64,000 nt of DNA from Petroclostridium sp. X23 (GTDB taxonomy: Bacteria > Bacillota > Clostridia > SK-Y3). The notes beneath the pieces are model-generated. The model was not told where the DNA came from. It searched no databases and was given only the letters and a program-made list of their open reading frames with translations. This document shows, in pieces, positions 1 to 7,702 of the stretch. Both the position numbers and the translations under genes were made by a program. Where the stretch lies: contig NZ_CP124862.1 in the NCBI RefSeq assembly GCF_030013905.1, forward strand, positions 5,025,051 to 5,089,050, written 5' to 3'. Each line of letters begins with the position of its first letter. The first letter of the stretch is position 1.

Positions 1-590
1 AACTTACCTTTAATAATTCCGGGATGCTGATGAATCAGCTGGAAACCATGAAAAAAGGCGATATCTATATGCCGGGAGGAATGCCTTTTGTGGAACAGGC
101 TAAACAGAAAGGACATATCGATCAGGTTGTGGGGCCGATTGCGTATCACACGCCTGTCATTATTACTCCGAAAGATAATCCGGCTCAGGTGTCTTCTCTT
201 GACGATCTTTCCAAAGAAGGTGTTAAATTGGTAATTCCGGATAAAGATGCTACAGCCATAGGGAAAACAGCATACAAGATTTTCAATAAAACAGGCAAAA
301 CTGCTGAAATAGAAAAGAATATCATTGCCAATTTGGAGACACCTCCCAAGGTATTGGCTGCAATCACTATGGGGCAGGGGAATGCCGGAATCGTCGAATA
401 CAGCAATACGTTTAAAGATAAAGAAAAAATAGAAGTCATTGAAATTGATCCGAAAGTGAATGAAGTGGAACAAATCCCGATAGCTTCTCTAGTGTATTCA
501 GCGGATAAAGAATTGGCTGCCGACTTTATGAAGTATGTACAGGAGAACGGTCCCGTAGCATTTGAGAAATATGGATTCAAAACAAAATAA
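1..590 (+). CDS. modA: Molybdate/tungstate ABC transporter substrate-binding protein (3' part)
   Basis: The reading frame is open from base 3 and lacks its start and signal sequence, so this is the C-terminal part (about 195 residues) of a ModA-type extracytoplasmic binding protein. The visible part reads like the second lobe of a class II periplasmic-binding fold, with the PGGMPFVEQA and GNAGIVEYSN segments and a C-terminal YGF. In this family the protein captures the oxyanion outside the membrane and hands it to ModB. Its end overlaps the likely modB start by 20 bases, which indicates translational coupling in one operon. Sulfate or another oxyanion cannot be excluded from sequence alone, but modD downstream supports molybdate or tungstate. 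Confidence 0.85.
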   Translation, partial: LTFNNSGMLMNQLETMKKGDIYMPGGMPFVEQAKQKGHIDQVVGPIAYHTPVIITPKDNPAQVSSLDDLSKEGVKLVIPDKDATAIGKTAYKIFNKTGKTAEIEKNIIANLETPPKVLAAITMGQGNAGIVEYSNTFKDKEKIEVIEIDPKVNEVEQIPIASLVYSADKELAADFMKYVQENGPVAFEKYGFKTK

Positions 591-1386
591 TCTAAAGCAG
601 TCGGGGAATAACATATTTTTTGGTTTGTTATGGATAGTATTTGCTTTTATAATTCTGTTTCTCCTGTTATTAATCATCGGTTTGTTAACTTATAGTGATT
701 TTCATACCCTTTTTGATATTCTCAAGCAACCCGAATTCCACTTTGCATTGAAGTTTACGCTGTGGACTTCGATATTGGCTACAATCCTTGCGACAATCTT
801 CGCCTTGCCGTGCGGTTATATTCTATCCCGGTATAAACTTCCCGGCAGCATTTTCTTGGATACTATACTGGACATGCCTATTGTGCTTCCTCCACTCATC
901 AGCGGGATTGCATTACTGATTTTCTTTGGACCTTTTTTGGGGGAACACCTGGCCCGGGCGGGAATAAACATTGTATTTACGCCGTTGGGAGTGATTGTTG
1001 CCCAATGGTTTATCGCCACTCCCTATGCCATAAAAACCTTTAAGCAGGCGTTTACTGCTATTGATCAACGTATGGAAAAAGTAGCCCGTACTTTAGGTTT
1101 TTCTCCATTCAGGGTTTTTTTTAGAGTGACCCTGCCTTTGGCTAAAAACGGTCTTATCAGCGGAATCATGATGGCTTGGACACGGGCATTGGGGGAATTC
1201 GGAGCAACGGCCATGCTGGCGGGAATTACCAGGATGAAGACCGAAACGCTTTCAGTGGCGGTTTTTCTGAATATGTCCATTGGTGATATTAAATTTGCTA
1301 TTTCAACAGCCATCGTGATGTTATTCATAGCGCTGATGTTGCTCATTGTTTTAAAAATGGTTCTTCGAAATGAGGTGCGGGTATGA
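571..1386 (+). CDS. modB: Molybdate/tungstate ABC transporter permease
   Basis: This integral membrane permease of about 271 residues has several hydrophobic segments. Its cytoplasmic EAA-like loop (KVARTLGFSPFRVFFRVTLP, near residue 170) docks onto the ATPase. The ALGEFGATAML segment is typical of ModB/CysU-type permeases. I chose the ATG at 571 (start MDSKQ); an in-frame TTG at 562 is an alternative and neither has a strong ribosome binding site, as expected for a gene coupled to the end of modA. The stop overlaps the modC start by 4 bases (ATGA). Confidence 0.88.
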   Translation: MDSKQNNLKQSGNNIFFGLLWIVFAFIILFLLLLIIGLLTYSDFHTLFDILKQPEFHFALKFTLWTSILATILATIFALPCGYILSRYKLPGSIFLDTILDMPIVLPPLISGIALLIFFGPFLGEHLARAGINIVFTPLGVIVAQWFIATPYAIKTFKQAFTAIDQRMEKVARTLGFSPFRVFFRVTLPLAKNGLISGIMMAWTRALGEFGATAMLAGITRMKTETLSVAVFLNMSIGDIKFAISTAIVMLFIALMLLIVLKMVLRNEVRV

Positions 1387-2477
1387 AGAAACCTTACTTT
1401 GAAGTAACAGACCTGCGCGTTCGAGCCGGAAGGTTTGAACTGCAGGATGTTTCTTTTTCATTGGACAAAGGGGAGTATTTAATTATATTAGGACCCACCG
1501 GTTGTGGAAAAACAATGCTGCTGGAAACACTGGCAGGTCTGCGCAAACCGGTTGCAGGTCAGATGCTGCTGGACAATCATGATATCACTAACTGGACTCC
1601 TGAGGTAAGGGCATTTGGGTTTGCTTATCAGGACAGCTTGCTCTATCCTTTTTTAAGTGTAAGGGAGAACATTTTGTTTGGGGCCAGAGCAAGGAAACGG
1701 CACAAAGAGGAAAAGATATTGCAGCGCATGGATAGACTGGCGGAAGCGATGGGGATTTCTCATTTGCTTGAAAGGTTTCCGCGGGCGTTGAGCGGAGGGG
1801 AAAAACAGCGGGTTTCACTAGCGAGAGCGATCTTGGTCAGCCCTCCGGTTCTTTTGCTGGATGAGCCTTTATCCGCTTTGGATCCCCAAACACGCCATGC
1901 TATGAGGGAATTGCTGCACGAAGTGCATCAATCGGAAGGCTTGGATATGATCCATGTCACTCATGACTTTAATGAAGCTTTACAGTTAGGGACGAAGATG
2001 ATTGTGATGAATAAGGGGAAAATAGTGCAGCAAGGAGAACCTATGAATGTATTTCATCAGCCTCATTCCCTTTTTGTAGCCGGTTTTCTCAAAAGTGAAA
2101 ATGTTATCAAGGGAAGAATTGAAAACATTAGTGGTACGCGTTGGTTCAAAAACATAGAGAATGAATGGATTGTGGGACCACTTCCTGAGAAAAAGATTAC
2201 TGACAGCAATCAAAAAGAAGTTTACTTGATGATTCATGCAGGACAACTGGAAGTATCTCCAAACAATGATTCGCTTTTGAAAAAGCCGAATGCTTGGAAC
2301 GCGTATGTAGAGAAAGTAATGATCAATAGCACCCATGTTGAGCTGATTTGTAACGGAAGGGGATGCTGGCATGCAGCCTTGTCAAGAAATGAATGGCAAA
2401 GACTTGCTTTGGACATAGGATCAAAGGTAACATTATCGGTAGATATCCGAAATACCCATCTGATAGAAAACCCCTAA
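1383..2477 (+). CDS. modC: Molybdate/tungstate ABC transporter ATPase
   Basis: This is the ATP-hydrolysing subunit of the importer, 364 residues. It has Walker A GPTGCGKT (residues 37-44), the signature LSGGEKQR (about 136), Walker B LLLDEP (about 158) and the H-loop VTHDF (about 192). The last 130 residues form an extra domain ending in a TOBE/Mop-like stretch (VEKVMINSTHVELIC onward), which in ModC proteins can bind oxyanions and regulate transport. It overlaps modB by 4 bases. The ATPase assignment is certain; the substrate is inferred from the neighbours. Confidence 0.9.
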   Translation: MKKPYFEVTDLRVRAGRFELQDVSFSLDKGEYLIILGPTGCGKTMLLETLAGLRKPVAGQMLLDNHDITNWTPEVRAFGFAYQDSLLYPFLSVRENILFGARARKRHKEEKILQRMDRLAEAMGISHLLERFPRALSGGEKQRVSLARAILVSPPVLLLDEPLSALDPQTRHAMRELLHEVHQSEGLDMIHVTHDFNEALQLGTKMIVMNKGKIVQQGEPMNVFHQPHSLFVAGFLKSENVIKGRIENISGTRWFKNIENEWIVGPLPEKKITDSNQKEVYLMIHAGQLEVSPNNDSLLKKPNAWNAYVEKVMINSTHVELICNGRGCWHAALSRNEWQRLALDIGSKVTLSVDIRNTHLIENP

Positions 2478-2521
2478 CATTTGAAAAGTAGAAATCTTAG
2501 TGAGAAAAGTGAGGGAAAAAT

Positions 2522-3259
2522 ATGGAACAAAATGGTTGTTTAGTAGAACTGCAGAAAGTTTTTAAAGAATTAGTGAGCAAAAATGAGCTGGATGAAAGAA
2601 GCATAGGTGTTACCTGCTCGGTGCTTACGACCCAGGAAGCCATTGGGAATCCGGGCAGAAAGGATTTTCCCATTCAGAAAGGGAAAGAGAAACTGATACA
2701 GGCTTGCTTTGGATGTTCCCGCGGGCAGGCTTTTACAGATATGCCAAATACCTATAGTGGTAAATTGAAAGAATTGACCACCATGCCGCTGGAAACGAAT
2801 TTTGACAGGGCGGTCTTCATTTCGGGAATGAATGCGGTCTTGAGAGAATTGGAAATTGCCGACCATACTATTCATTGCAAAGATGACGAACCAAAGAAAT
2901 GCAGCTTGGAACTGGCAGAAATGATTGAAAAAGAATATGGCAAGCCTAAAATTGCTTTGTTCGGTCTGCAGCCGGCGATGGCTGAGGTATTATCAGGTCA
3001 ATTTCCGTTGAGAGTATTTGATCTTGATGAGGATAACATCGGCAAAGAAAAATACGGCATTATGATCGAGAACGGAATGTGTAAGATGGATGAAGTTGAA
3101 GCGTGGGCGGACATATTTTTGGTGACAGGAAGTACGGTGTGCAATGGGTCAATTATTGATTTCCTTAAAATTAAAAAGTCTGTTATCTACTTTGGAACAA
3201 CGCTTGCGGGAGCCGCTGCTTTATTGGGATTAACCCGGTTTTGTCCGCAATCATCTTGA
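2522..3259 (+). CDS. DUF364-type putative metal-chelation protein
   Basis: This soluble protein of 245 residues has no signal peptide. The C-terminal half (ALFGLQPAMAEVL, FPLRVFDLDEDNIG, VTGSTVCNGSI) resembles DUF364, a family annotated as putative heavy-metal chelation. Several Cys residues (CFGCSRG near residue 60, CKDDEPKKC near 120) could ligate metal. It sits between modC and modD with a good ribosome binding site (GTGAGGGAAAA) 44 bases after modC, so a role in handling molybdenum or the molybdopterin cofactor is plausible. The biochemical activity is unknown and the family call rests on recognised motifs only. Confidence 0.65.
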   Translation: MEQNGCLVELQKVFKELVSKNELDERSIGVTCSVLTTQEAIGNPGRKDFPIQKGKEKLIQACFGCSRGQAFTDMPNTYSGKLKELTTMPLETNFDRAVFISGMNAVLRELEIADHTIHCKDDEPKKCSLELAEMIEKEYGKPKIALFGLQPAMAEVLSGQFPLRVFDLDEDNIGKEKYGIMIENGMCKMDEVEAWADIFLVTGSTVCNGSIIDFLKIKKSVIYFGTTLAGAAALLGLTRFCPQSS

Positions 3260-3328
3260 GCATCAATGACTATTAAAACCTTTAGTGTTTAAGTATATTA
3301 AATTTCATTTAAGAAGGTGTGTTTTATA

Positions 3329-4171
3329 ATGTATATTAGCGATGAAACCATTGAAAGGTTTATAAAAGAAGATGTGCCTTATATCGATTTGACAACCCTT
3401 GTATTGGGAATTGGAAATGAAAATGGGCAGATATGTTTTACGGCGAGAGAAGATACCGTATTGTCGGGGGTGGAAGAAGTAATAAAAATTTTTAATAAGT
3501 TGGGAATAGGTAAAGCGGGATTTTTACCGTCAGGCACCCGGGTTCGAAGCGGGGAAACATTTATAAGAGGGGAAGGATTGTGTTCCAACCTTCATATGGC
3601 ATGGAAAGTTTCTTTAAACATTCTGGAGTACTGCTGTGGTATTGCGACCCGGACAAGAAGATTGGTAGATAAAGCAAAATCAGCTAATCCTGACATATCT
3701 ATCGTCTCAACCAGAAAATCCTTTCCCGGTACAAAAGAGCTTGCCATCAAGTCCATCATCGCCGGAGGCGCTTTTCCTCACCGGCTGGGATTGTCTGAGA
3801 CAATCCTTATTTTCAAACAACATGTGAATTTTCTCGGTGGGCTTGAGCAGCTTCCGCAAATGATAAAACAGATCAAGATGAATGCATGCGAGAAGAAAAT
3901 TATCGTAGAGGTTGAAAATGATACTGAAGCGATGATGATGGCCGGGCTAGATATAGACGGCCTACAGTTTGATAAAGTGCCGGCAGCACAATTAAAAAAT
4001 ATGGTTAAGGAAATACGCAGTATTAATCCGAGGATTACTTTGATTGCAGCCGGTGGCGTGAACGAAAGCAATGCGGACGAATATGCAATTACCGGTGTCG
4101 ATGCGATTGCTACCACTTCAGTATATTTTGGAAAGCCTTCAGATATTAAGGTGATAATAGAAAAATGTTAA
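3329..4171 (+). CDS. modD: ModD-like protein (quinolinate phosphoribosyltransferase fold)
   Basis: This 280-residue protein is related to NadC (nicotinate-nucleotide pyrophosphorylase), but its mod-operon location and motifs (YIDLTT near the start, VSTRKSFPGTK, HRLGLSETIL, AAGGVNESN near the end) fit ModD, the paralogue found with molybdenum transporters. ModD has no settled function. I chose ATG 3329 because AAGAAGG lies 10 bases upstream; an in-frame GTG at 3317 directly abuts that site. It appears to be the last gene of the molybdenum operon and is followed by a long hairpin. Confidence 0.8.
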   Translation: MYISDETIERFIKEDVPYIDLTTLVLGIGNENGQICFTAREDTVLSGVEEVIKIFNKLGIGKAGFLPSGTRVRSGETFIRGEGLCSNLHMAWKVSLNILEYCCGIATRTRRLVDKAKSANPDISIVSTRKSFPGTKELAIKSIIAGGAFPHRLGLSETILIFKQHVNFLGGLEQLPQMIKQIKMNACEKKIIVEVENDTEAMMMAGLDIDGLQFDKVPAAQLKNMVKEIRSINPRITLIAAGGVNESNADEYAITGVDAIATTSVYFGKPSDIKVIIEKC

Positions 4172-4196
4172 AATATTATTACCATTGAGCAGGAGG

Positions 4197-4246
4197 GACG
4201 GTTTTTCACTGTAAGGCTTTGACGGCTATCAACAGTGAAAACCGTC
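4197..4246 (+). terminator. Long hairpin downstream of modD
   Basis: The arms GACGGTTTTTCACTGT (4197-4212) and ACAGTGAAAACCGTC (4232-4246) pair over 15 base pairs with one bulged base. There is no T-run after the stem, so this may be a factor-dependent terminator or an mRNA 3'-end stabiliser rather than a classical intrinsic terminator. Confidence 0.5.
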
Positions 4247-4296
4247 TCTGGTGGCCCATCAATCTTAATTTCCATTAAGTGAAAATCAATATTCTC

Positions 4297-4325
4297 TTGA
4301 CAATGAAAAATTTTCCGTATATAAT
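4297..4325 (+). promoter_or_regulatory. Sigma-A promoter of feoA
   Basis: A perfect TTGACA (4297-4302) and a perfect TATAAT (4320-4325) are separated by 17 bases. The Fur-like box begins 6 bases downstream, covering the likely start point. Confidence 0.8.
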
Positions 4326-4331
4326 ATTTAT

Positions 4332-4350
4332 GAGAATGATAATTGTTATC
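4332..4350 (+). promoter_or_regulatory. Fur-like operator upstream of feoA
   Basis: GAGAATGATAATTGTTATC matches 16 of 19 positions of the Fur consensus GATAATGATAATCATTATC. Just downstream of the -10 element it would block transcription under iron-replete conditions, as known for Fur-regulated feo operons. Confidence 0.8.
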
Positions 4351-4437
4351 AAATACAGCATATTGCCAATGTATTTTGCATAGGACGTATGTCAGAGATA
4401 TATAGGTTGTATTTATTAAGAAAGGAAGATGATTGTG

Positions 4438-4647
4438 ATGCTTTCAAAAGCAAAAGTGGGTCATACAGGGCGAATAAAGGCTGTATCAGGAAGCGATAAA
4501 ATTTGTAAGTTCCTTTTTTCATTAGGATGCAGTGAAGGGGAAGAAATTACGCTGATTTCTATATTAGCAGGTAATTACATTATAAGTGTCAAAGATAGTC
4601 GATATGCTATTGATAAAAAGATGGCAAATTCCATAGAGTTGGTTTAG
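4438..4647 (+). CDS. feoA: Ferrous iron transport protein A
   Basis: FeoA is a small (69-residue) cytoplasmic SH3-like protein that acts with the FeoB iron(II) transporter. The sequence has the usual pattern: a G-H-x-G-x-I start (VGHTGRIKAV), the middle LGCSEGEEITLI and a hydrophobic end. I chose ATG 4438, about 10 bases after AAAGGA; the in-frame ATG at 4429 is too close to that site. A strong promoter and Fur-like box precede it. A terminator separates it from feoB, so part of the transcripts may be feoA only. Confidence 0.88.
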   Translation: MLSKAKVGHTGRIKAVSGSDKICKFLFSLGCSEGEEITLISILAGNYIISVKDSRYAIDKKMANSIELV

Positions 4648-4653
4648 TACATT

Positions 4654-4674
4654 AAGCGGGGGCCCCGCTTTTTT
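4654..4674 (+). terminator. Intrinsic terminator between feoA and feoB
   Basis: AAGCGGG (4654-4660) pairs with CCCGCTT (4664-4670) across a 3-base loop and is followed by a T-run. It lies directly after the feoA stop. Confidence 0.75.
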
Positions 4675-4688
4675 AAGACACTGCAATT

Positions 4689-4707
4689 GAGAATGAGTAT
4701 CATTATT
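4689..4707 (+). promoter_or_regulatory. Second Fur-like operator, upstream of feoB
   Basis: GAGAATGAGTATCATTATT matches 15 of 19 positions of the Fur consensus. AT-rich -10-like hexamers (TATAAT at 4716-4721 and 4724-4729) follow, so feoB probably has its own iron-regulated promoter. Confidence 0.7.
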
Positions 4708-4744
4708 ATGTTATTTATAATATTATAATATAGGAGGATTGATT

Positions 4745-6703
4745 ATGAAGATCGCATTAGCGGGGAATCCTAACTCAGGGAAAACCACATTGTTTAATGC
4801 AATAACAGGTAAAACGGAGTACGTAGGGAACTGGCCGGGCGTAACGGTTGAAAAGAAAGAAGCCGACCTGCAACGCAAGTTTAGAAAAATAATTGCAAAT
4901 GCTAGAGTAGTAGACTTGCCGGGTGCTTATTCAATTGCGCCGTACACAAGTGAAGAAGCTATTACACGAAATTTCGTATTAGGAGAAAATCCGGATGTAA
5001 TTATTAATATCGTAGATGCAAGCAGTTTGGAAAGGAGCCTGTACTTTACGTCGCAGCTATTGGAATTAGGTATCCCGGTAGTGATTGCTTTAAACAAGCA
5101 AGATGTGGTTCGTCGTTATGGTAATAAAATTGATGTAGAGGGGCTGGCGAAAACCCTTCAATGCCCAGTGGTTGAAACGGTTGCTAACGATGGTGAAGGT
5201 TTAAAAGAGTTGATGCACGCCGCAGCAGATTCAGTCGGTGCAAAAAAAGCACAAGCAGTTCCTCAATTTAGTGGAAAAGGAACAGAAGGAGAGGACAAGG
5301 CCAGACAACAATTTGTAAAAGAAGTTGTGAGTAAGCACCTTGAGAAAAAACGTGATGCAAGCAAAGTAACAGTGAGTGATAGAATCGATAGAATTGTAGC
5401 AAACGGCTTTTTAGGATTACCGATATTTGCTGTGGTTATGTGGCTTGTGTATGCTTTTTCTATCGAAGGTTTGGGCGGATTCTTATCCGGTTACTTTAAT
5501 GATACACTGTTTGGAGAGATGATACCGGATGCATCCAACGGCTTTTTGGAAGGTATTGGTGTTCATCCGTTATTGCAAGCGCTTATTGTGGATGGTGCTA
5601 TCGGCGGTGTGGGTGCAGTAATTGGATTTTTGCCGCTGATTATGGTGTTGTTTTTCTGTCTTGGTTTACTGGAAGATAGTGGTTATATGGCTAGAGTGGC
5701 CGTGGTAATGGACCGTTATTTTAAGAAAATCGGTTTATCGGGCAAATCAATCATTCCTATGATTGTGGGTTCCGGATGTTCAATTCCGGGTGTTATGGCC
5801 ACAAGAACCATTGAAGATATCAATGAAAAGCGTATGACGACAATGTTAACGCCATTTGTGCCCTGTGGTGCCAAGTTGCCGATAATCGCACTTTTCTCGG
5901 CTGTATTTTTTCCCGATGCCTCTTGGGTAGCACCCAGTATGTATATTTTAGCTTTTGTCATGATTGCAATTGGAGGATTGATTCTTAAGAAAATATTCGT
6001 TTGGGAAAATACATCTACATTTATTATGGAATTACCGGAATATAAAATTCCAAGTTTGGTGCATGCTTTTAAACAAATGATCAAACAGGCAAAAGCGTTT
6101 ATTATAAAAGCGTCAACCATTATTCTCGTAATGAATACGTTGATATGGTTTATGCAAACATACAGTTGGAGACTAGAGGCTGTGGAAGATGCCGGGCTTA
6201 GTATCTTGGCTTCTATCGGGGGTGTTATAGCACCGCTTTTAATTCCGTTAGGATTTGTAGGATGGCAATTAGCAGCCGCCGCACTAACCGGATTTATCGC
6301 AAAGGAAAATGTTGTAGCGACTTTTGCAATCATATTATTGGCCGCTTCGGAAGATGCATTACATATGCCCGGCGGCGTATTGACAGAATTGTTTAATCCG
6401 GTTACAGCATATGCATATTTAGTGTTTAACTTGTTTACACCGCCATGTTTTGCAGCAATCGGTGCAATGAACTCTGAACTTGATAGTCGTAAGTGGTTGG
6501 GTAGAGCTGTCTTGTTCCAATTGAGTGTTGGTTATTTACTGGCCATGCTTATTACTCAAATCGGTACAATGATAGTCTATGGTGAGTTGGCAGTAGGTTT
6601 TGTTCCTGCAATTATTGTTAGTATACTATTTACAGGTTTAATCGTTTATTTAATAAAAGGTGCTGACCGTAAAAGAATTCAGACTCCAGCACTGGTTCAC
6701 TAA
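4745..6703 (+). CDS. feoB: Ferrous iron transporter B
   Basis: This 652-residue membrane protein imports iron(II). The N-terminal GTPase-like domain shows G1 GNPNSGKT (residues 7-14), G3 DLPG (about 57) and G4 NKQD (about 117). A helical linker and a membrane domain with two Gate-type repeats follow (GSGCSIPGVMATR near 340 and FTPPCFAAIGAMNS near 565), each with the conserved Cys found in this family. ATG 4745 lies 7 bases after AGGAGG; an upstream in-frame TTG at 4739 is too close to it. It is co-transcribed with the small Cys-rich protein downstream. Confidence 0.95.
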   Translation: MKIALAGNPNSGKTTLFNAITGKTEYVGNWPGVTVEKKEADLQRKFRKIIANARVVDLPGAYSIAPYTSEEAITRNFVLGENPDVIINIVDASSLERSLYFTSQLLELGIPVVIALNKQDVVRRYGNKIDVEGLAKTLQCPVVETVANDGEGLKELMHAAADSVGAKKAQAVPQFSGKGTEGEDKARQQFVKEVVSKHLEKKRDASKVTVSDRIDRIVANGFLGLPIFAVVMWLVYAFSIEGLGGFLSGYFNDTLFGEMIPDASNGFLEGIGVHPLLQALIVDGAIGGVGAVIGFLPLIMVLFFCLGLLEDSGYMARVAVVMDRYFKKIGLSGKSIIPMIVGSGCSIPGVMATRTIEDINEKRMTTMLTPFVPCGAKLPIIALFSAVFFPDASWVAPSMYILAFVMIAIGGLILKKIFVWENTSTFIMELPEYKIPSLVHAFKQMIKQAKAFIIKASTIILVMNTLIWFMQTYSWRLEAVEDAGLSILASIGGVIAPLLIPLGFVGWQLAAAALTGFIAKENVVATFAIILLAASEDALHMPGGVLTELFNPVTAYAYLVFNLFTPPCFAAIGAMNSELDSRKWLGRAVLFQLSVGYLLAMLITQIGTMIVYGELAVGFVPAIIVSILFTGLIVYLIKGADRKRIQTPALVH

Positions 6704-6715
6704 GGAGTGATATAT

Positions 6716-6862
6716 ATGTTGCCGACTATCATTGTTGGTACAATCTTTTTCGCACTTATAGGTTTTGGTGCATATAAGTCAATCAAAAGCATGAAAAACA
6801 ATTCTTGTCCAGGTTGTTCAGGCGGTTGTTCCGAACAAACTAAGAAAAATTGTGGTAAGTAA
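6716..6862 (+). CDS. FeoB-associated Cys-rich membrane protein
   Basis: This 48-residue protein has an N-terminal transmembrane helix (about residues 2-22) and a Cys-rich tail with CPGCSGGCS and a final NCG. That is the layout of the FeoB-associated Cys-rich family found next to feoB in Firmicutes. It starts 12 bases after feoB with AAGGAG upstream and is probably translated from the same mRNA. Its molecular role is not established. Confidence 0.8.
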   Translation: MLPTIIVGTIFFALIGFGAYKSIKSMKNNSCPGCSGGCSEQTKKNCGK

Positions 6863-6896
6863 AAAGCCCCCTTATGCTTTTTAATATGCAGATAAG

Positions 6897-6926
6897 ATAG
6901 CAGAGTTGTCACGACTCTGCTATTTT
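6897..6926 (+). terminator. Intrinsic terminator of the feoB unit
   Basis: ATAGCAGAGT (6897-6906) pairs perfectly with ACTCTGCTAT (6914-6923) over a 7-base loop and runs into TTTT. Confidence 0.8.
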
Positions 6927-7023
6927 GTGATTTGTAAAACTTTATATATATTTATAAAAACTCCTATATTGACAATCAGAAGATCTATACATATAATGGT
7001 GAATAAAGGAAAGGTGGTCGTTA

Positions 7024-7626
7024 ATGCAAGTATTGAAAGAAGAGATAAGGTTCAGTATTCTAAATGCCGCGAAGGAATTGTTTCTGGAAAAGGGATTTGA
7101 AATGGCTTCCATGAACATGATCGCGAAAAAAGCAGGAATAAGTAAAAGCAATTTGTATAATTATTTTCCATCTAAAGAGGATATTTTTTATGTCTTAACC
7201 GAGTATGCATATGATAAAATTGAAAGCGTTCTTGAGGACCTATTCAACCATGGTTCCGATGATAATTTTGATGTAGAAAGATTCGTAGCTTTGGCATCTG
7301 AAAAGTTGATTTCGCTATTAACAAAATATAAAAAAGAAATGATGTTAATTGTGGACTGCTCACAGGGAACCAAGTTTGAAGGTACCAAGCAGGCGTTTAT
7401 TCTTCGTTTGCAAGAACATTATATTTCGGAGTTTAAAAAATTTGATATCTTAGTCGAAGATAATGACTACTTTTTTGTACATTACATTGCTACCAGTTTG
7501 ATAGAAGGCCTATTGGAAATTATCCGGCACGATAAAAGTGATGCATGGATTAGAAAGAATATAAATTTGTTTATAAAATATTATATTAGAGGGTATTCAC
7601 AATTTTTTACTGATGATTTCAGTTAA
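7024..7626 (+). CDS. TetR family transcriptional regulator
   Basis: This is a 200-residue one-domain repressor-type protein. The N-terminal helix-turn-helix is visible around residues 27-55 (MIAKKAGISKSNLYNYFPSK), followed by a helical ligand-binding and dimer domain without recognised specificity. ATG 7024 has AAAGGTGG upstream. It lies directly before the RND efflux genes on the same strand, with a palindromic operator candidate in the gap. Local control of the pump, as in many TetR-efflux pairs, is inferred. Confidence 0.88.
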   Translation: MQVLKEEIRFSILNAAKELFLEKGFEMASMNMIAKKAGISKSNLYNYFPSKEDIFYVLTEYAYDKIESVLEDLFNHGSDDNFDVERFVALASEKLISLLTKYKKEMMLIVDCSQGTKFEGTKQAFILRLQEHYISEFKKFDILVEDNDYFFVHYIATSLIEGLLEIIRHDKSDAWIRKNINLFIKYYIRGYSQFFTDDFS

Positions 7627-7640
7627 TTTTTTTAATTTAA

Positions 7641-7666
7641 TAACGACCGGTCGGTAGTTATTGACA
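7641..7666 (+). promoter_or_regulatory. Candidate TetR operator next to a -35 element
   Basis: The perfect 10-base palindrome CGACCGGTCG (7644-7653) resembles TetR-family operators and is followed by TTGACA (7661-7666). No good -10 hexamer is seen at the usual spacing, so the exact promoter is uncertain. Confidence 0.5.
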
Positions 7667-7702
7667 AGCGGTCATTTTATACAAAGAAAGGATGGATATT
7701 TT

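Noticed and set aside
4190..4260. Possible molybdenum-cofactor riboswitch downstream of modD
   Set aside because: It is a simple long hairpin, lies after the operon rather than before it, and the next gene is feoA under a Fur-like promoter.
5716..6333. Long open frame on the minus strand inside feoB
   Set aside because: It is a shadow of the feoB coding strand with no ribosome binding site or recognisable domain.
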